Positions 22,094 to 30,486 of a stretch of DNA of 64,000 nt are shown here, piece after piece. The notes below the pieces were generated by a model that was not told the DNA's origin, made no database searches, and saw nothing but the letters and a program-made list of their open reading frames with translations. The first letter of the stretch is position 1, and each line of letters starts with the position of its first letter. The stretch is from a virus. The DNA lies in IMG/VR virus record IMGVR_UViG_3300026519_000008, positions 28,374 to 92,373 of that record; one strand, written 5' to 3'. The translations under genes and the position numbers were made by a program.

Positions 22094-22855
22094 CTACAGC
22101 AGATCGTCAAGGGAAATATCCTCCCCCTCGACCTCTTCGTTTTCTGTCAGCTTACTGAAGTCCACGTCATCCGTGTCTGTAGTTTTGTTGTCCTTGGTTG
22201 TTCCACTATCCGCCCCAACCACCACTTGACCCACCACCTTCCGCAGCTCTTCCACAGATCTAGGTGCCAGTAGTTCAAAGTAATCAAAAGGCTTGATCCA
22301 CTCATCAGGATCAGCGCCCTTGGGGGCCAAGGTCTTAAGCTTATCAGGGCTAAACCGCTTTCCAAGGAAGTCGAACTGCTCGCCGGTATTACACTCTGTA
22401 GCAGAAAAACGGGCAAACTCAAACACTCCGTACAGCAGCCCCTTCTCCCCCAACTTCTGCCTCCGATCCATCAGCTTATGGAGGGCACCGCGCTTGACCA
22501 CCAACAGCTTCTTGACATTCTTGCGAATCTTGCCCTTATCAGGTCCGTGTTTCACCTCATAGGGGCGATGATCAATCACTGTGAAAGCAGCCACAGAAGA
22601 CGCCCTCTCACCAGAATCACACAGCGGGCATTCGGTGTAATCACCAGGGCAAGTAAAAAAGTTGCCCCACTTACCCCTCAACTTGAGGTTGTGCTCCTTG
22701 TAGAAAAACCCGTCGTTGTCGAGAAACGTAAACTTGCCCTTCTCACCCTCCCGCAGCCATACACGAAACACCCTTCTGGATCTTTCCTCAGCCTCATGCT
22801 CCTCACGCTCCCTAAGTGCCTGATACCCCTCGTCACCCTTCTTGTACCACGACAT
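22094..22855 (-). CDS. ssb: Single-stranded DNA-binding protein (gp32-like phage family)
   Basis: A 253-residue SSB. The pattern FTFLDNDGFFYKEHNL, then GNFFTCPGDYTECPLCDSGE and FTVIDHRPY, matches the phage SSB family with a zinc knuckle (Cys residues in CPGDYTECPLC). The C-terminus is acidic and ends ISLDDLL, the usual protein-recruiting tail. It is the first gene after promoter P5, behind GGAGTGAG, and is followed by the helicase leader hairpins. Confidence 0.88.
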   Translation of the reverse strand: MSWYKKGDEGYQALREREEHEAEERSRRVFRVWLREGEKGKFTFLDNDGFFYKEHNLKLRGKWGNFFTCPGDYTECPLCDSGERASSVAAFTVIDHRPYEVKHGPDKGKIRKNVKKLLVVKRGALHKLMDRRQKLGEKGLLYGVFEFARFSATECNTGEQFDFLGKRFSPDKLKTLAPKGADPDEWIKPFDYFELLAPRSVEELRKVVGQVVVGADSGTTKDNKTTDTDDVDFSKLTENEEVEGEDISLDDLL

Positions 22856-22919
22856 CGCTCACTCCTTCTGCCTCTATCGGCAGTGTTTGGGCTACCAAGA
22901 GCCCGTTGGTAATACACAC

Positions 22920-22949
22920 ATTCTATAGAGTAGACGGTGTATTTGTCAA
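22920..22949 (-). promoter_or_regulatory. Sigma70-type promoter P5
   Basis: On the minus strand, TTGACA (22949-22944), an 18-bp spacer and TAGAAT (22925-22920). It overlaps the end of the primase gene and drives ssb and the recombination operon. Confidence 0.65.
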
Positions 22950-23960
22950 CATAATTTCACGCTCACGTAGTACGAGCATGAACTGCTTCCGGTCTACAAG
23001 ATCCCCAGCATCTTTTATATCCGCCCTGCCCCAACGCACTATGGCCTTCACCCTCGATTTCAACGCCTTCAAGGCCAGCTGTGTATCACGATCCCCAGCT
23101 CGATCCGAATCAAATCCAAGCCACACATTGTCGTGATAGATTGTCTTGAATTGTGACCAAGCTGGTGTCCCACAGGAGGCCAAAACGTTCCACGTCCCCA
23201 AACTGCACACTCTCAGGGCATCAAGCTCACCCTCAACTAGTAGAAGTGGAGTCTTTCGATCCACAAACTGCTGACCGAACCACAGTTCAGGGGCTCTGTA
23301 ATCGACCTCACTTCCAGTGATTTTCGGAGACAACCTGTAGATCTTTTTATCGTGTATGGCTCGCACGCGTAAATCGACGACCCGCCCGTCAGGGGTAATA
23401 ATAGGAAACACAACCGAAGGAGGATCTTCTATCATCCGTAACTTAAACTTTTTGATCACCGTCCCAGAGATTCGCCTCTCGTACCGAAGCCACTTCAGGA
23501 TCTCAATTTCCCCCTTCCCTCCACTTTTAGAACCTAGGAGGGGGTAAGCCCTTAGGACAGAATCAGGGACTGTCCTGTACGTATTTATGGGCTTGACAAT
23601 CATATCCTTGAATTTGTTGGGAAGGACCACCCCCAAGGCAGGAATAGTAGATTCAGAAAGGTCTACCTGTTCTGCAAGCTCTGCACACAAATAAGCATGA
23701 GCTTTCAGATTATGCCCCCCTGACAATCTATACAGATTCCAATAAAGACTTACCAGATCACCACTAGTTCCCTCCGAAAAACAATGCCAGGCCGACAATC
23801 CTGTCGTATTGATTTTAATTCCAAAACTTGGCTTTTTATCCGTCCCGCCAGAATGAGTCCAACGCGCCATAGGACAAGAACAACGAATCCACTCCCCAGA
23901 ATCCGTATATTCTGTGATCCCATAAGCTGCGAGGAACCCAATAATGTCGGACTTAATCAC
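22923..23960 (-). CDS. DNA primase (DnaG-type)
   Basis: A 345-residue primase. The N-terminal zinc region is CSCPMARWTHSGGTDKKPSF with WHCF. The TOPRIM core is LLLVEGELDALRVCSLG, with VWLGFDSDRAGDRD carrying the acidic residues. It makes RNA primers for the DnaB-type helicase encoded nearby. GTG start at 23960 with GGAG upstream. It is shorter than bacterial DnaG and lacks an obvious helicase-interaction domain. Confidence 0.88.
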   Translation of the reverse strand: MIKSDIIGFLAAYGITEYTDSGEWIRCSCPMARWTHSGGTDKKPSFGIKINTTGLSAWHCFSEGTSGDLVSLYWNLYRLSGGHNLKAHAYLCAELAEQVDLSESTIPALGVVLPNKFKDMIVKPINTYRTVPDSVLRAYPLLGSKSGGKGEIEILKWLRYERRISGTVIKKFKLRMIEDPPSVVFPIITPDGRVVDLRVRAIHDKKIYRLSPKITGSEVDYRAPELWFGQQFVDRKTPLLLVEGELDALRVCSLGTWNVLASCGTPAWSQFKTIYHDNVWLGFDSDRAGDRDTQLALKALKSRVKAIVRWGRADIKDAGDLVDRKQFMLVLREREIMLTNTPSTL

Positions 23961-23972
23961 AGCTCACTCCGA

Positions 23973-24308
23973 TCAATCTAAGTCACGAAGAATATCCAAA
24001 ACCTCTGGGGGCATAGACCTGACTATATCCGCCAAATGCCGCACTACCCTGTCATAGATATAAGGGCCGTGCTTGAAGGACTCCCCGCCAGTTGCTCTGA
24101 TTCTTATATACTTTCCAGATCCGTGGACCACATGAATGAGTGTCCCGGCCTTATTTACATCAAAGTCAAGACCTCCCCCACTCACAAGCGGAACTTTTTC
24201 CTCCAACAGCGATGCCCGCAAATCACAGCCAACTCTGATCGTGTACTTACCATGTACGTGCTTTAACACCTCTCCGCCCAATGGGATTTTGTACTTTCTG
24301 TCCGCCAT
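23973..24308 (-). CDS. Hypothetical protein (111 aa)
   Basis: The ATG at 24308 follows GGAGGTGG and lies 1 nt past the previous stop; the longer start is rejected. The protein (MADRKYKIPLGGEVLKHVHG...) looks like a small beta-rich domain with a helical end. It sits directly before the primase gene. No family recognised. Confidence 0.55.
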   Translation of the reverse strand: MADRKYKIPLGGEVLKHVHGKYTIRVGCDLRASLLEEKVPLVSGGGLDFDVNKAGTLIHVVHGSGKYIRIRATGGESFKHGPYIYDRVVRHLADIVRSMPPEVLDILRDLD

Positions 24309-24309
24309 G

Positions 24310-25131
24310 TCAGCCCACCTCCGGCAACGAGACGGCATAAGGCAACCACCACGATTTCATAGATCGCTCCTGCTCAACCAGGTAAACTTTTCCTTTACCC
24401 AACCGTAACATCGGGTAACAACCAGACTTGAACTTCCCGTCCTTGTCTATGCAATGCTGCACATTCCCAGCAACATAGACGGAACCGTTGTACACTATTC
24501 CGTGTTCACAACTATGGTAACCAAAAGCATCCTGCAAAACAAAAGGGCTACTCTCAAAAAGCAGTCTGGTCAAAATCGTTGATGGCTCAGTCTCGTGTAC
24601 AAACCAATATTTCCCCCGGTTCCAGGCAGTTTCAAATGGACCGATCGGTGCTAATTGGATAAGTTTCAACCTCGGATTCACAATTCCTGAAGCAGACTCT
24701 ACCTCACACAGACGCATTGCCTTGTAATGGTGACGCAACACGTACCAATCACATCCATACTTCTTAGACACAATGAACAGTGCTTTGTTCTCATCCTCCC
24801 CAACATCAGACACCCAAAAATTGTCACTGAATGCATCTACCCCCGCCATTTTTAGCAGTTTGAATGATACCCAAACATACCGAACACCGACCAGCCTGTA
24901 GCTCAGCTCCTTAAACACACGAAACATCTGATTGCGGTGACGCGAAGTCGTAACTGAATAATGATCAAGGTTGAAAAGGTATACACCTCCAACCTTGACG
25001 GCCAACGGATGGTGTCGTCCGTAAGACCATAAAACAGGTCTGTTGTTGTAAATCTCAGACCACACATTGGAGGCTACTCCAACCCCACCCCCAAGGAAAA
25101 ATCTTCGGTACAACTGCTCCTGACTCAACAT
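24310..25131 (-). CDS. Hypothetical protein (273 aa)
   Basis: The ATG at 25131 (MLSQEQLYRRFFLGGG) is chosen because GAGGGCGGAC precedes it, like neighbouring starts. The longer frame would run through the palindrome at 25155-25170. The protein is rich in aromatic residues (FNLDHYSV, YVWVSFKLL, YWFVHETEPS) and Tyr. No catalytic motif is recognised. It sits between a coiled-coil protein and the primase group. Confidence 0.6.
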   Translation of the reverse strand: MLSQEQLYRRFFLGGGVGVASNVWSEIYNNRPVLWSYGRHHPLAVKVGGVYLFNLDHYSVTTSRHRNQMFRVFKELSYRLVGVRYVWVSFKLLKMAGVDAFSDNFWVSDVGEDENKALFIVSKKYGCDWYVLRHHYKAMRLCEVESASGIVNPRLKLIQLAPIGPFETAWNRGKYWFVHETEPSTILTRLLFESSPFVLQDAFGYHSCEHGIVYNGSVYVAGNVQHCIDKDGKFKSGCYPMLRLGKGKVYLVEQERSMKSWWLPYAVSLPEVG

Positions 25132-25154
25132 GTCCGCCCTCACTTCCCGGCCGC

Positions 25155-25170
25155 CTGAAATCAATTTCAG
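25155..25170. repeat. Dispersed 16-bp palindrome, site 7
   Basis: CTGAAATCAATTTCAG, a full consensus copy in the 41-bp gap between two genes. Confidence 0.85.
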
Positions 25171-25172
25171 AC

Positions 25173-25622
25173 CTACTTCTCGCGCACTTCCCCAGACCAC
25201 CATTTGTTGATCCTCTTATGCAGAGCCCCAACTTCCTGGAGAGTGGTCTCACCAAAATCAGTCTTGGCCTTAGTGACCGACACCTTCACATAATCAACAA
25301 CGTCAGATGCCTTGCCGAGAGACTTCAAAAACCGAAGGAACTTCACGAACTCAACCGTGGATTCCATTTTCGGCTTGGCCACAAACTTGAACCTCCGCCC
25401 ATCAAGCTCGGTGATTTCAAGCTTTTTCATTTTCCCAAGAAAACCCTTCTTGGTCTCCTTGAGCCATTTCTCTTCCGCCGACCACTGATCCTTGAACTCA
25501 CTCAAAGCCCGTTCATAGGAGCGCAGCCTCTGTGCATACTCATCCACCAGGGGCTCAAGGACAGCCTCTGTGTCAACCCCCCGCACTTTCCGAGTCCTCT
25601 TTGTACTCCGTACCTTAGCCAT
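25173..25622 (-). CDS. Coiled-coil hypothetical protein (149 aa)
   Basis: A basic N-terminus (MAKVRSTKRTRKVRG) is followed by a long charged helical segment and a C-terminal helical domain (VEFVKFLRFLKSLGKASDVV). The size and helicity recall host-nuclease inhibitors such as Gam, but the similarity is not specific enough to name it. It is the first gene after promoter P6, behind GGAGGCGGAC. Confidence 0.55.
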   Translation of the reverse strand: MAKVRSTKRTRKVRGVDTEAVLEPLVDEYAQRLRSYERALSEFKDQWSAEEKWLKETKKGFLGKMKKLEITELDGRRFKFVAKPKMESTVEFVKFLRFLKSLGKASDVVDYVKVSVTKAKTDFGETTLQEVGALHKRINKWWSGEVREK

Positions 25623-25656
25623 GTCCGCCTCCTTTCAAGGTCCGCCAATGCAAAGT

Positions 25657-25686
25657 ATCATACCAGAATACACTACCTTTTGTCAA
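25657..25686 (-). promoter_or_regulatory. Sigma70-type promoter P6
   Basis: On the minus strand, TTGACA (25686-25681), an 18-bp spacer and TATGAT (25662-25657) with an extended TG motif. It lies just past the DnaB-like stop. Confidence 0.78.
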
Positions 25687-25689
25687 ACA

Positions 25690-26997
25690 TTAGAAAGTAG
25701 CAATGGAATCATCATGATCAGACTGTTCATCAAAAGCCCCTTGAATCACCTCGTCCTCTCTGATCACCGCCCTCCGCATATCGTACAGGATGCGCAGAAG
25801 CCCAGTTTCACCATCACGACCCTTCAAAAGTTTCAACAGTCGATAATCCACCCCGCCAATTTCCATACTCGCAGCAGTCTCTTCCGTATCAAGGCCAAAC
25901 ACAATCGAGGCAATCTGCCCAATCGCGTCCGACCGTGATATTCCACTGATACCAGCCTTGGGTCCTTCACGGTTAAACTGATGGGACAGAATAATAGGAA
26001 TCTTTAAGGACAAAGCAATCCTCTTCAACTCCTTGGTCACCTGTTCAACGTTTTCCCATCCAGCCCTATTTGTTCTTCGATCAGAAGGCTCAAGTAAATA
26101 AGCCCCGTCGATATAGATAATATCTGGGCGGCTGGCCATGGCCTTCACCAGCACACTTTCTGTGGTCATATGTAAATCACCTGGTGCCAACATAAAATCA
26201 TCAGAAGGTCTGGCATCAAGTACCGATTCTACAAACGCTCTAACCTCCCGCATCCCGAAAGCACTCATATCACCAAGCTTCAATGCTGTGGGACTTACAC
26301 CGGCTCCGATGGCCAGCATCCTGCGTGCCATATGTGGAGCCGTCATTTCCATCGGGAAGAACAAGATCTTGTGGCCTTCCATGTATGCGTTCACCGCCCA
26401 CTGAGCCATAACGAACGATTTACCCACCCCAGGTCTTGATACCAACACGATACAATCCCCGCCGTGCGCCCCACCTGTTACAGTGTCTAAATAATCCCAC
26501 CCGAACGGCACCCCCACCACCGCCGTTCCACGTTGCTGTGCCGTATCATGCTCTTCTATGGCCTTGAGCGTAGCATCCAACAACGATACTGAAACGTTCT
26601 TGCCAAGCTGGTTCTCTGTCCCGAAATATAGCTCCCCAACAAGTTGCTTAACTAAATCGACGTTGCCTTTCGACAACGCCTTTTTCATTTCCATCATCTT
26701 CCCGGCAACGAAGTAGAGGCTTGATTCCTTGATCAACTCCTCCGCCCAAAACTGCAAGGCGTCAGGTGGAACCGCTCTTGGAAAATCAGTCTCAGTAGAA
26801 ACCTCTACCAACTCAATTGACGGAAGATGTTGATACTGAATGGCATAATTACGGATGAACTCAAACGCCTTACGCTCGTTGTGCCTAATGAACCTATCAG
26901 GAACTACCCCAAGATCCTCCAATAATCTAATACCACGAACATCACGACTACCCAAAAGGGTAACGATTAAGCCTGTCCCAGCTGTAAGACCGGCCAT
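25690..26997 (-). CDS. DnaB-type replicative DNA helicase
   Basis: A 435-residue RecA-fold hexameric helicase. Walker A is SRPGVGKS (187-194), Walker B is IIYIDGAYLL, and motif IIPIILSHQFNREG and the C-terminal LLKGRDGETGLLRILYD match DnaB family motifs. The N-terminal about 150 residues form the smaller collar-like domain. It shares a TGATG overlap with the upstream gene, a possible loader. It unwinds the fork together with the primase encoded nearby. Confidence 0.9.
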   Translation of the reverse strand: MAGLTAGTGLIVTLLGSRDVRGIRLLEDLGVVPDRFIRHNERKAFEFIRNYAIQYQHLPSIELVEVSTETDFPRAVPPDALQFWAEELIKESSLYFVAGKMMEMKKALSKGNVDLVKQLVGELYFGTENQLGKNVSVSLLDATLKAIEEHDTAQQRGTAVVGVPFGWDYLDTVTGGAHGGDCIVLVSRPGVGKSFVMAQWAVNAYMEGHKILFFPMEMTAPHMARRMLAIGAGVSPTALKLGDMSAFGMREVRAFVESVLDARPSDDFMLAPGDLHMTTESVLVKAMASRPDIIYIDGAYLLEPSDRRTNRAGWENVEQVTKELKRIALSLKIPIILSHQFNREGPKAGISGISRSDAIGQIASIVFGLDTEETAASMEIGGVDYRLLKLLKGRDGETGLLRILYDMRRAVIREDEVIQGAFDEQSDHDDSIATF

Positions 26998-27761
26998 CAG
27001 ATAATCACTCCTCGAACAGCCGATCCAAACATGAACCGGGCCAACCCAGCGGCGTTCCTATCCGACAGTCTTGCCTCAACGAACTCAACCAACTGACCGG
27101 AATCAACGCTCATAGACCTTCCCATCTGCCCACCAACGTAGACTGAAAACACAGTGAGTCTGTGCTGTTTCATCCTAGTTCTAAGGGTAGAAATGAAATC
27201 ATTTACTGCGTTTTTTACTCGTGTGCTAGGTGTATCAAGATCCACGTCCATGATAAGCAACCCACTCTTTCTTATGACGGTCAGGGGAGTTTCAATCCCG
27301 CGATAATTATCAGACAGAGCTTCCGTGATCACCTGATAATCAATCTGCGTAGCAAGCATTCTGGTGGTGAACATGTAGGCTGCCAGGAGAACAGAACTTA
27401 CATGCTGGAGCCTAGACTCGTCGTTAGAATACAACACAACTGAAGTAATACGTTCAGGATGGGTAGTCCTCCCGGCTCGCAACCAATCAAGAACTGTCGA
27501 TCTATCACGCTTATCTAATCCATCCCACACACGCTCCCCTGTATGCACCATTGACCCCAACAACAGTGCATGCGCCAGCGTTACTCTCAAAGCCTCGAAC
27601 TCGCGTGGGGAAAGATCAGGATCAAAAACCAGCGGGATGGAAACATCAAGCTCAAAGAGCTTTCCCTTCACAGCTCCATCGTGTGTCCTGCAAAACCCCT
27701 CTTCCTTTACCTCCCACGGCCATCTAATCACCCTGTCTACAATATCAGACGCATTGCTCAT
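26997..27761 (-). CDS. Putative helicase loader-like protein without P-loop
   Basis: A 254-residue protein. The ATG at 27761 overlaps the upstream stop (ATGA). SVVLYSNDESRLQHVSSVLL followed later by SGLLIMDVDLDTPSTRVKNA and VNDFISTLRTRMKQHRLTVF has the order and spacing of DnaC/IstB-type loaders, but the Walker A glycines and lysine are absent. Its position between the putative initiator and DnaB supports a loader role. This is an inference, not a clear family match. One 15-mer repeat (27601-27615) lies inside and encodes DLSPRE. Confidence 0.45.
   Translation of the reverse strand: MSNASDIVDRVIRWPWEVKEEGFCRTHDGAVKGKLFELDVSIPLVFDPDLSPREFEALRVTLAHALLLGSMVHTGERVWDGLDKRDRSTVLDWLRAGRTTHPERITSVVLYSNDESRLQHVSSVLLAAYMFTTRMLATQIDYQVITEALSDNYRGIETPLTVIRKSGLLIMDVDLDTPSTRVKNAVNDFISTLRTRMKQHRLTVFSVYVGGQMGRSMSVDSGQLVEFVEARLSDRNAAGLARFMFGSAVRGVII
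27601..27615 (-). repeat. Strand-specific 15-mer repeat, copy 3
   Basis: TCTTTCCCCACGCGA on the minus strand, inside the putative loader gene, encoding LSPR. Confidence 0.75.
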
Positions 27762-28777
27762 AGCCACACTGCCCCGGTCTCAGTTTTCTTGGTGGCCTTC
27801 GTCCGCTTCTTTGCAAGTTTAATCTTGCCCACAATTTGCTGGCGGTGGGCATAAAAAAACTCGAATGTCGGGATGTCTGGGACCATAACCTCTCTCCCTT
27901 TCTCCCCAACAATTCGAGTTCCAGCCAGAAGTCTCCAGCCCTTAATTATCTCGTCCATTAAGTCTCTGAGCCTTGATGCTGTCATACCCTTCCCGGCTAA
28001 CTCCTCCGCCCACCGCTTGGCCATGGTTTTCGCCTTGGCGGTTCTCTTGTCGTGCATGGAATAACCATGTTCCTCTTTCAGCTCATCGAAAACACCCAAC
28101 ACCGTAGACCCAGAAACCATGATCTTCCTCACCCCATTTTCATCCTCATAATCTTTGGCATTCAAGAGCCTGCGTTGTTCTGGTTTGATCTCCGACAACA
28201 TCTTCCGGGACTTTTCTACAATATCATCCATGGCCATAAAGAACTCCTTCTTGTCGTACACCACCACGTTGTGAAGAAAGTCAAAAACTGGCCGGTAGTG
28301 ATTCAACCAATGCGTAAGCAGGTCAAAGATCTGAGTCCTAACTCTGATCAATGACGGAGCTAAAGAGGACTGCTGTAGCATGAATTGATGAATCTCAAAC
28401 AAAACGTTAGGAAGATGAAGGCCATAATAAACTGTGTTAGTGTTACATGAATCCTGTAGTTTGATTTTTACTATAAACCTTGACGATCTGGTTGAAATTG
28501 ATTTCAACAAGGAAAACGCCTGTGTTCGCTTGACCCCTATCGGTCCTATCAGAATACCAGGAACACCGTCAGTTAAATCGGCTACTCTGATCCACTCAGC
28601 AGGTTTCTTAAAAGGAATCGTTCTATAATATACATGCTTAAAAAAAAACTCATGCCGTAACTCGGCTCGATTTACCAACCAGAACAGATCATGCTTAAAA
28701 CAATCCATAATGGTGAAGTAAAATTCGTCAGGTAGTGCAAACCGTCTGGCCAAGTCCGCCCCAAAGCTATAAGACAC
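27758..28777 (-). CDS. Putative replication initiation protein
   Basis: A 339-residue protein of no family I can name. It is the first gene downstream of the iteron region and is followed by a loader-like gene and DnaB, which is the typical place for an initiator. The C-terminal half is basic and helical (LAKKRTKATKKTETG). The GTG at 28777 has TAGGAGGTGG at good spacing. A palindrome site at 28492-28507 lies inside. The function is inferred from context only. Confidence 0.45.
   Translation of the reverse strand: MSYSFGADLARRFALPDEFYFTIMDCFKHDLFWLVNRAELRHEFFFKHVYYRTIPFKKPAEWIRVADLTDGVPGILIGPIGVKRTQAFSLLKSISTRSSRFIVKIKLQDSCNTNTVYYGLHLPNVLFEIHQFMLQQSSLAPSLIRVRTQIFDLLTHWLNHYRPVFDFLHNVVVYDKKEFFMAMDDIVEKSRKMLSEIKPEQRRLLNAKDYEDENGVRKIMVSGSTVLGVFDELKEEHGYSMHDKRTAKAKTMAKRWAEELAGKGMTASRLRDLMDEIIKGWRLLAGTRIVGEKGREVMVPDIPTFEFFYAHRQQIVGKIKLAKKRTKATKKTETGAVWL
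28492..28507. repeat. Dispersed 16-bp palindrome, site 8
   Basis: TTGAAATTGATTTCAA, inside the putative initiator gene. It is a perfect 7-bp dyad around TG, read there in the frame giving LKSIST. Confidence 0.82.
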
Positions 28778-28815
28778 CTGCCACCTCCTAACGAATAAGG
28801 AAAAACTGTCCGCAT

Positions 28816-28844
28816 AGAATATACAGAATCAATATATTTGTCAA
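28816..28844 (-). promoter_or_regulatory. Sigma70-type promoter P7
   Basis: On the minus strand, TTGACA (28844-28839), a 17-bp spacer and TATTCT (28821-28816). It drives the putative initiator, loader and DnaB genes. Confidence 0.7.
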
Positions 28845-29102
28845 TTCATTATTTTCGCGCGGCGCGGCGGCGCGCGCGGAACTGACGAGAACTACCCCAA
28901 GCTCCTTCCAAGAAATGTGTTGCCGAGCAGGCAGCCAACGCAAGCGAAGCGCGCGTTCTGTTTTTTTTAGAAGACTTAATTTTCGTAGACTTATATTTAG
29001 TATACTTATGTAGTCCGGAAACCGAACTACCCCCTAGTCCGGAAACCGAACTACCCTAGTCCGGAAACCGAACTACCCTAGTCCGGAAACCGAACTACCC
29101 CC
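28845..29102. other. Candidate replication origin region
   Basis: A gap without a gene. It holds a very GC-rich alternating CG tract (28857-28880), a T8 run at about 28961-28970 followed by about 40 bp of AT-rich DNA with related AGACTTA/ATACTTA words, and four tandem 22-bp units (29011-29100). Repeats beside an AT-rich stretch upstream of an initiator-like gene are the usual layout of an iteron origin. Function is inferred. Confidence 0.55.
29011..29100. repeat. Four tandem 22-bp iterons
   Basis: Units begin at 29011, 29035, 29057 and 29079. Each reads TAGTCCGGAAACCGAACTAC plus CC, identical in all four. Two extra C residues separate units 1 and 2. Each unit has an imperfect dyad (AGTCCGG around AAA with CCGAACT). 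A partial fifth copy (GAACTACCCC) lies near 28890. Periods of 22-24 bp place the units on about the same helical face. Confidence 0.85.
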
Positions 29103-29705
29103 CTAAATTTGCATAGTGTAACGATTGTAATTAAGTACACAATCGTGAATTGCTATCGCACAAGCCTTAAGATTGCCGTATTTTGGATGAAAAACGCGCA
29201 TGAATCGTTTGTAATTGTCCAGTTCCGTCTCAGATCTGTGCGCATCTGGTGTTCGTTTGTGAGAATAATGCTCCAACCGGAACATCAACCCATCCAATGT
29301 CCGGTTGATACACTCCGCTTCATTCAAAAAACGCACGTCCTCAACCACCACCATGGAATCTGTACTAAGAACATAGTCGAATTCCTCTAAAAAACGTCTT
29401 ACCCAATAACCCGGCTCGTATTTTCTACAATAATCAGTCCCATACCACTGAAGCAGCTCCCGCACTGTCATCCTTTTAGCTGGATAAGGGTCTCGCAATC
29501 TTGGAAGCTCTGTGGTTAGGATCATAGAATCCTTCCTTGTATAACAAAGCTCCTCAGGTATTCCGAACTTGTGTGAAAGTTCACGTTTCAGAACATCTCC
29601 GAACGCAAGTCTCGTATACCCAAACAGCTCAACTAAGTAATTAGCCGTTGTTGTCTTCCCAGATCCTATCTTTCCAGACAACCCGATTACTTTACACAGT
29701 CCCAT
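29103..29705 (-). CDS. Deoxynucleoside monophosphate kinase (phage T4 gp1-like)
   Basis: A 200-residue P-loop kinase. The P-loop is GKIGSGKT (11-18). LLQWYGTDYCRKYEPGYWVRRF and MVVVEDVRFLNEAECI match the phage dNMP kinase family, which phosphorylates dNMPs to feed replication. AAGGAGC supports the ATG at 29705. Its ribosome site lies next to the U-run of the terminator at 29729-29758. Confidence 0.82.
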   Translation of the reverse strand: MGLCKVIGLSGKIGSGKTTTANYLVELFGYTRLAFGDVLKRELSHKFGIPEELCYTRKDSMILTTELPRLRDPYPAKRMTVRELLQWYGTDYCRKYEPGYWVRRFLEEFDYVLSTDSMVVVEDVRFLNEAECINRTLDGLMFRLEHYSHKRTPDAHRSETELDNYKRFMRVFHPKYGNLKACAIAIHDCVLNYNRYTMQI

Positions 29706-29728
29706 AACAGCTCCTTACAAAAAATAAA

Positions 29729-29758
29729 CGGGAGAACAGATCGCAGTCCGTTCTCCCG
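29729..29758 (-). terminator. Strong intrinsic terminator
   Basis: CGGGAGAAC (29729-29737) pairs perfectly with GTTCTCCCG (29750-29758). On the minus strand it is followed by TTTATTTTTT. It ends the DUF1257/DUF2997 transcript; the U-run lies next to the ribosome site of the dNMP kinase. Confidence 0.85.
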
Positions 29759-29778
29759 CTTGAGTGCCTATGAGTGTA

Positions 29779-29988
29779 TTATTCGTCTTCCTGCTTGAGC
29801 TTGTAACTCTCAGGTACCTTGAACTTAAAAGATAACCCTGAGCACTTTTCGACCACCCTCAGTTCCTTCTGCAACAGTCGCCACACGAACTTGATTGCAT
29901 CATCAGGCTTGACTTGAGGAGGAATGGTGGCCGTTACCGTCAGATCGACTTTGATTCCCTGCTTTCTGATTGTTCTTGGGTCAGCCAT
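29779..29988 (-). CDS. Small hypothetical protein (69 aa)
   Basis: Begins MADPRTIRKQGIKVDLTVTA and continues as a charged beta/alpha-looking domain, ending KLKQEDE. The ATG at 29988 lies within the end of the preceding gene (49-nt overlap). A strong terminator follows. Function unknown; it shares a transcript with the Ycf35-like gene. Confidence 0.55.
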   Translation of the reverse strand: MADPRTIRKQGIKVDLTVTATIPPQVKPDDAIKFVWRLLQKELRVVEKCSGLSFKFKVPESYKLKQEDE

Positions 29989-30287
29989 TCAGTCAATTCC
30001 CCTGATTTGATGAGTTTGTTGAAATACTTGTTTTCAGCCGTCAGAGCCTCTTCCCGCAACGGCCACCGTTTTGCGTCATCAAAGCTTGTAGCAGTAAAGC
30101 CTCCTTCGGCCAGAAATTCGCCAGCGTTAGGACCTACTTGAAGCTTCACCCACCAATTCCCGGCCTCGTCCGCCTCTACAATTGATGCTCGGATAATTGT
30201 CTTTGCCCCCTCCAGTCCGCCAACGATAGAGTCGCACCACAGCCCGATAATTGTACCATCAGGCTTGATTACATAGGCCCGCTCCAT
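29940..30287 (-). CDS. Hypothetical protein (115 aa) in the DUF1257 operon
   Basis: The ATG at 30287 shares TGATG with the DUF2997 stop. Sequence MERAYVIKPDGTIIGLWCDS, then IVEADEAGNWWVKLQVGPNA, suggests a beta-rich domain followed by helices. I do not recognise the family. The coupling suggests it works with the Ycf35/DUF2997-like proteins. Confidence 0.55.
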   Translation of the reverse strand: MERAYVIKPDGTIIGLWCDSIVGGLEGAKTIIRASIVEADEAGNWWVKLQVGPNAGEFLAEGGFTATSFDDAKRWPLREEALTAENKYFNKLIKSGELTEWLTQEQSESRESKSI

Positions 30288-30475
30288 CACCGCACCTTGG
30301 TGCGTGCATAGTCACGCTTGTAATAGTCAGATGTCTTTTCCTGCTCCAGTACACTGCCAAGCTGCTGCATCATCTTTGCGGTGGCCTCCACACACGCAGG
30401 TCCTGCCACCCCGTTGACCTCCATCGTGATCATCCCATCCTTTGAGATCTTGAAAGTCACCCGCTTCTTTTTCAT
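30287..30475 (-). CDS. DUF2997-like small protein
   Basis: A 62-residue protein, MKKKRVTFKISKDGMITMEV followed by NGVAGPACVEATAKM, matching the DUF2997 pattern (strand, DG turn, G-x-x-G-x-x-C, helix). In other genomes DUF2997 genes lie beside DUF1257 (Ycf35-like) and Ycf46-like ATPase genes. Here DUF1257 is immediately upstream. Strong GGAGG site. Molecular function unknown. Confidence 0.75.
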   Translation of the reverse strand: MKKKRVTFKISKDGMITMEVNGVAGPACVEATAKMMQQLGSVLEQEKTSDYYKRDYARTKVR

Positions 30476-30486
30476 CCCGATCCTCC

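Noticed and set aside
28860-28970. Hairpin plus T8 on the plus strand as a terminator
   Set aside because: No plus-strand gene precedes it, and it lies within the candidate origin; the stem is only about 5 bp.
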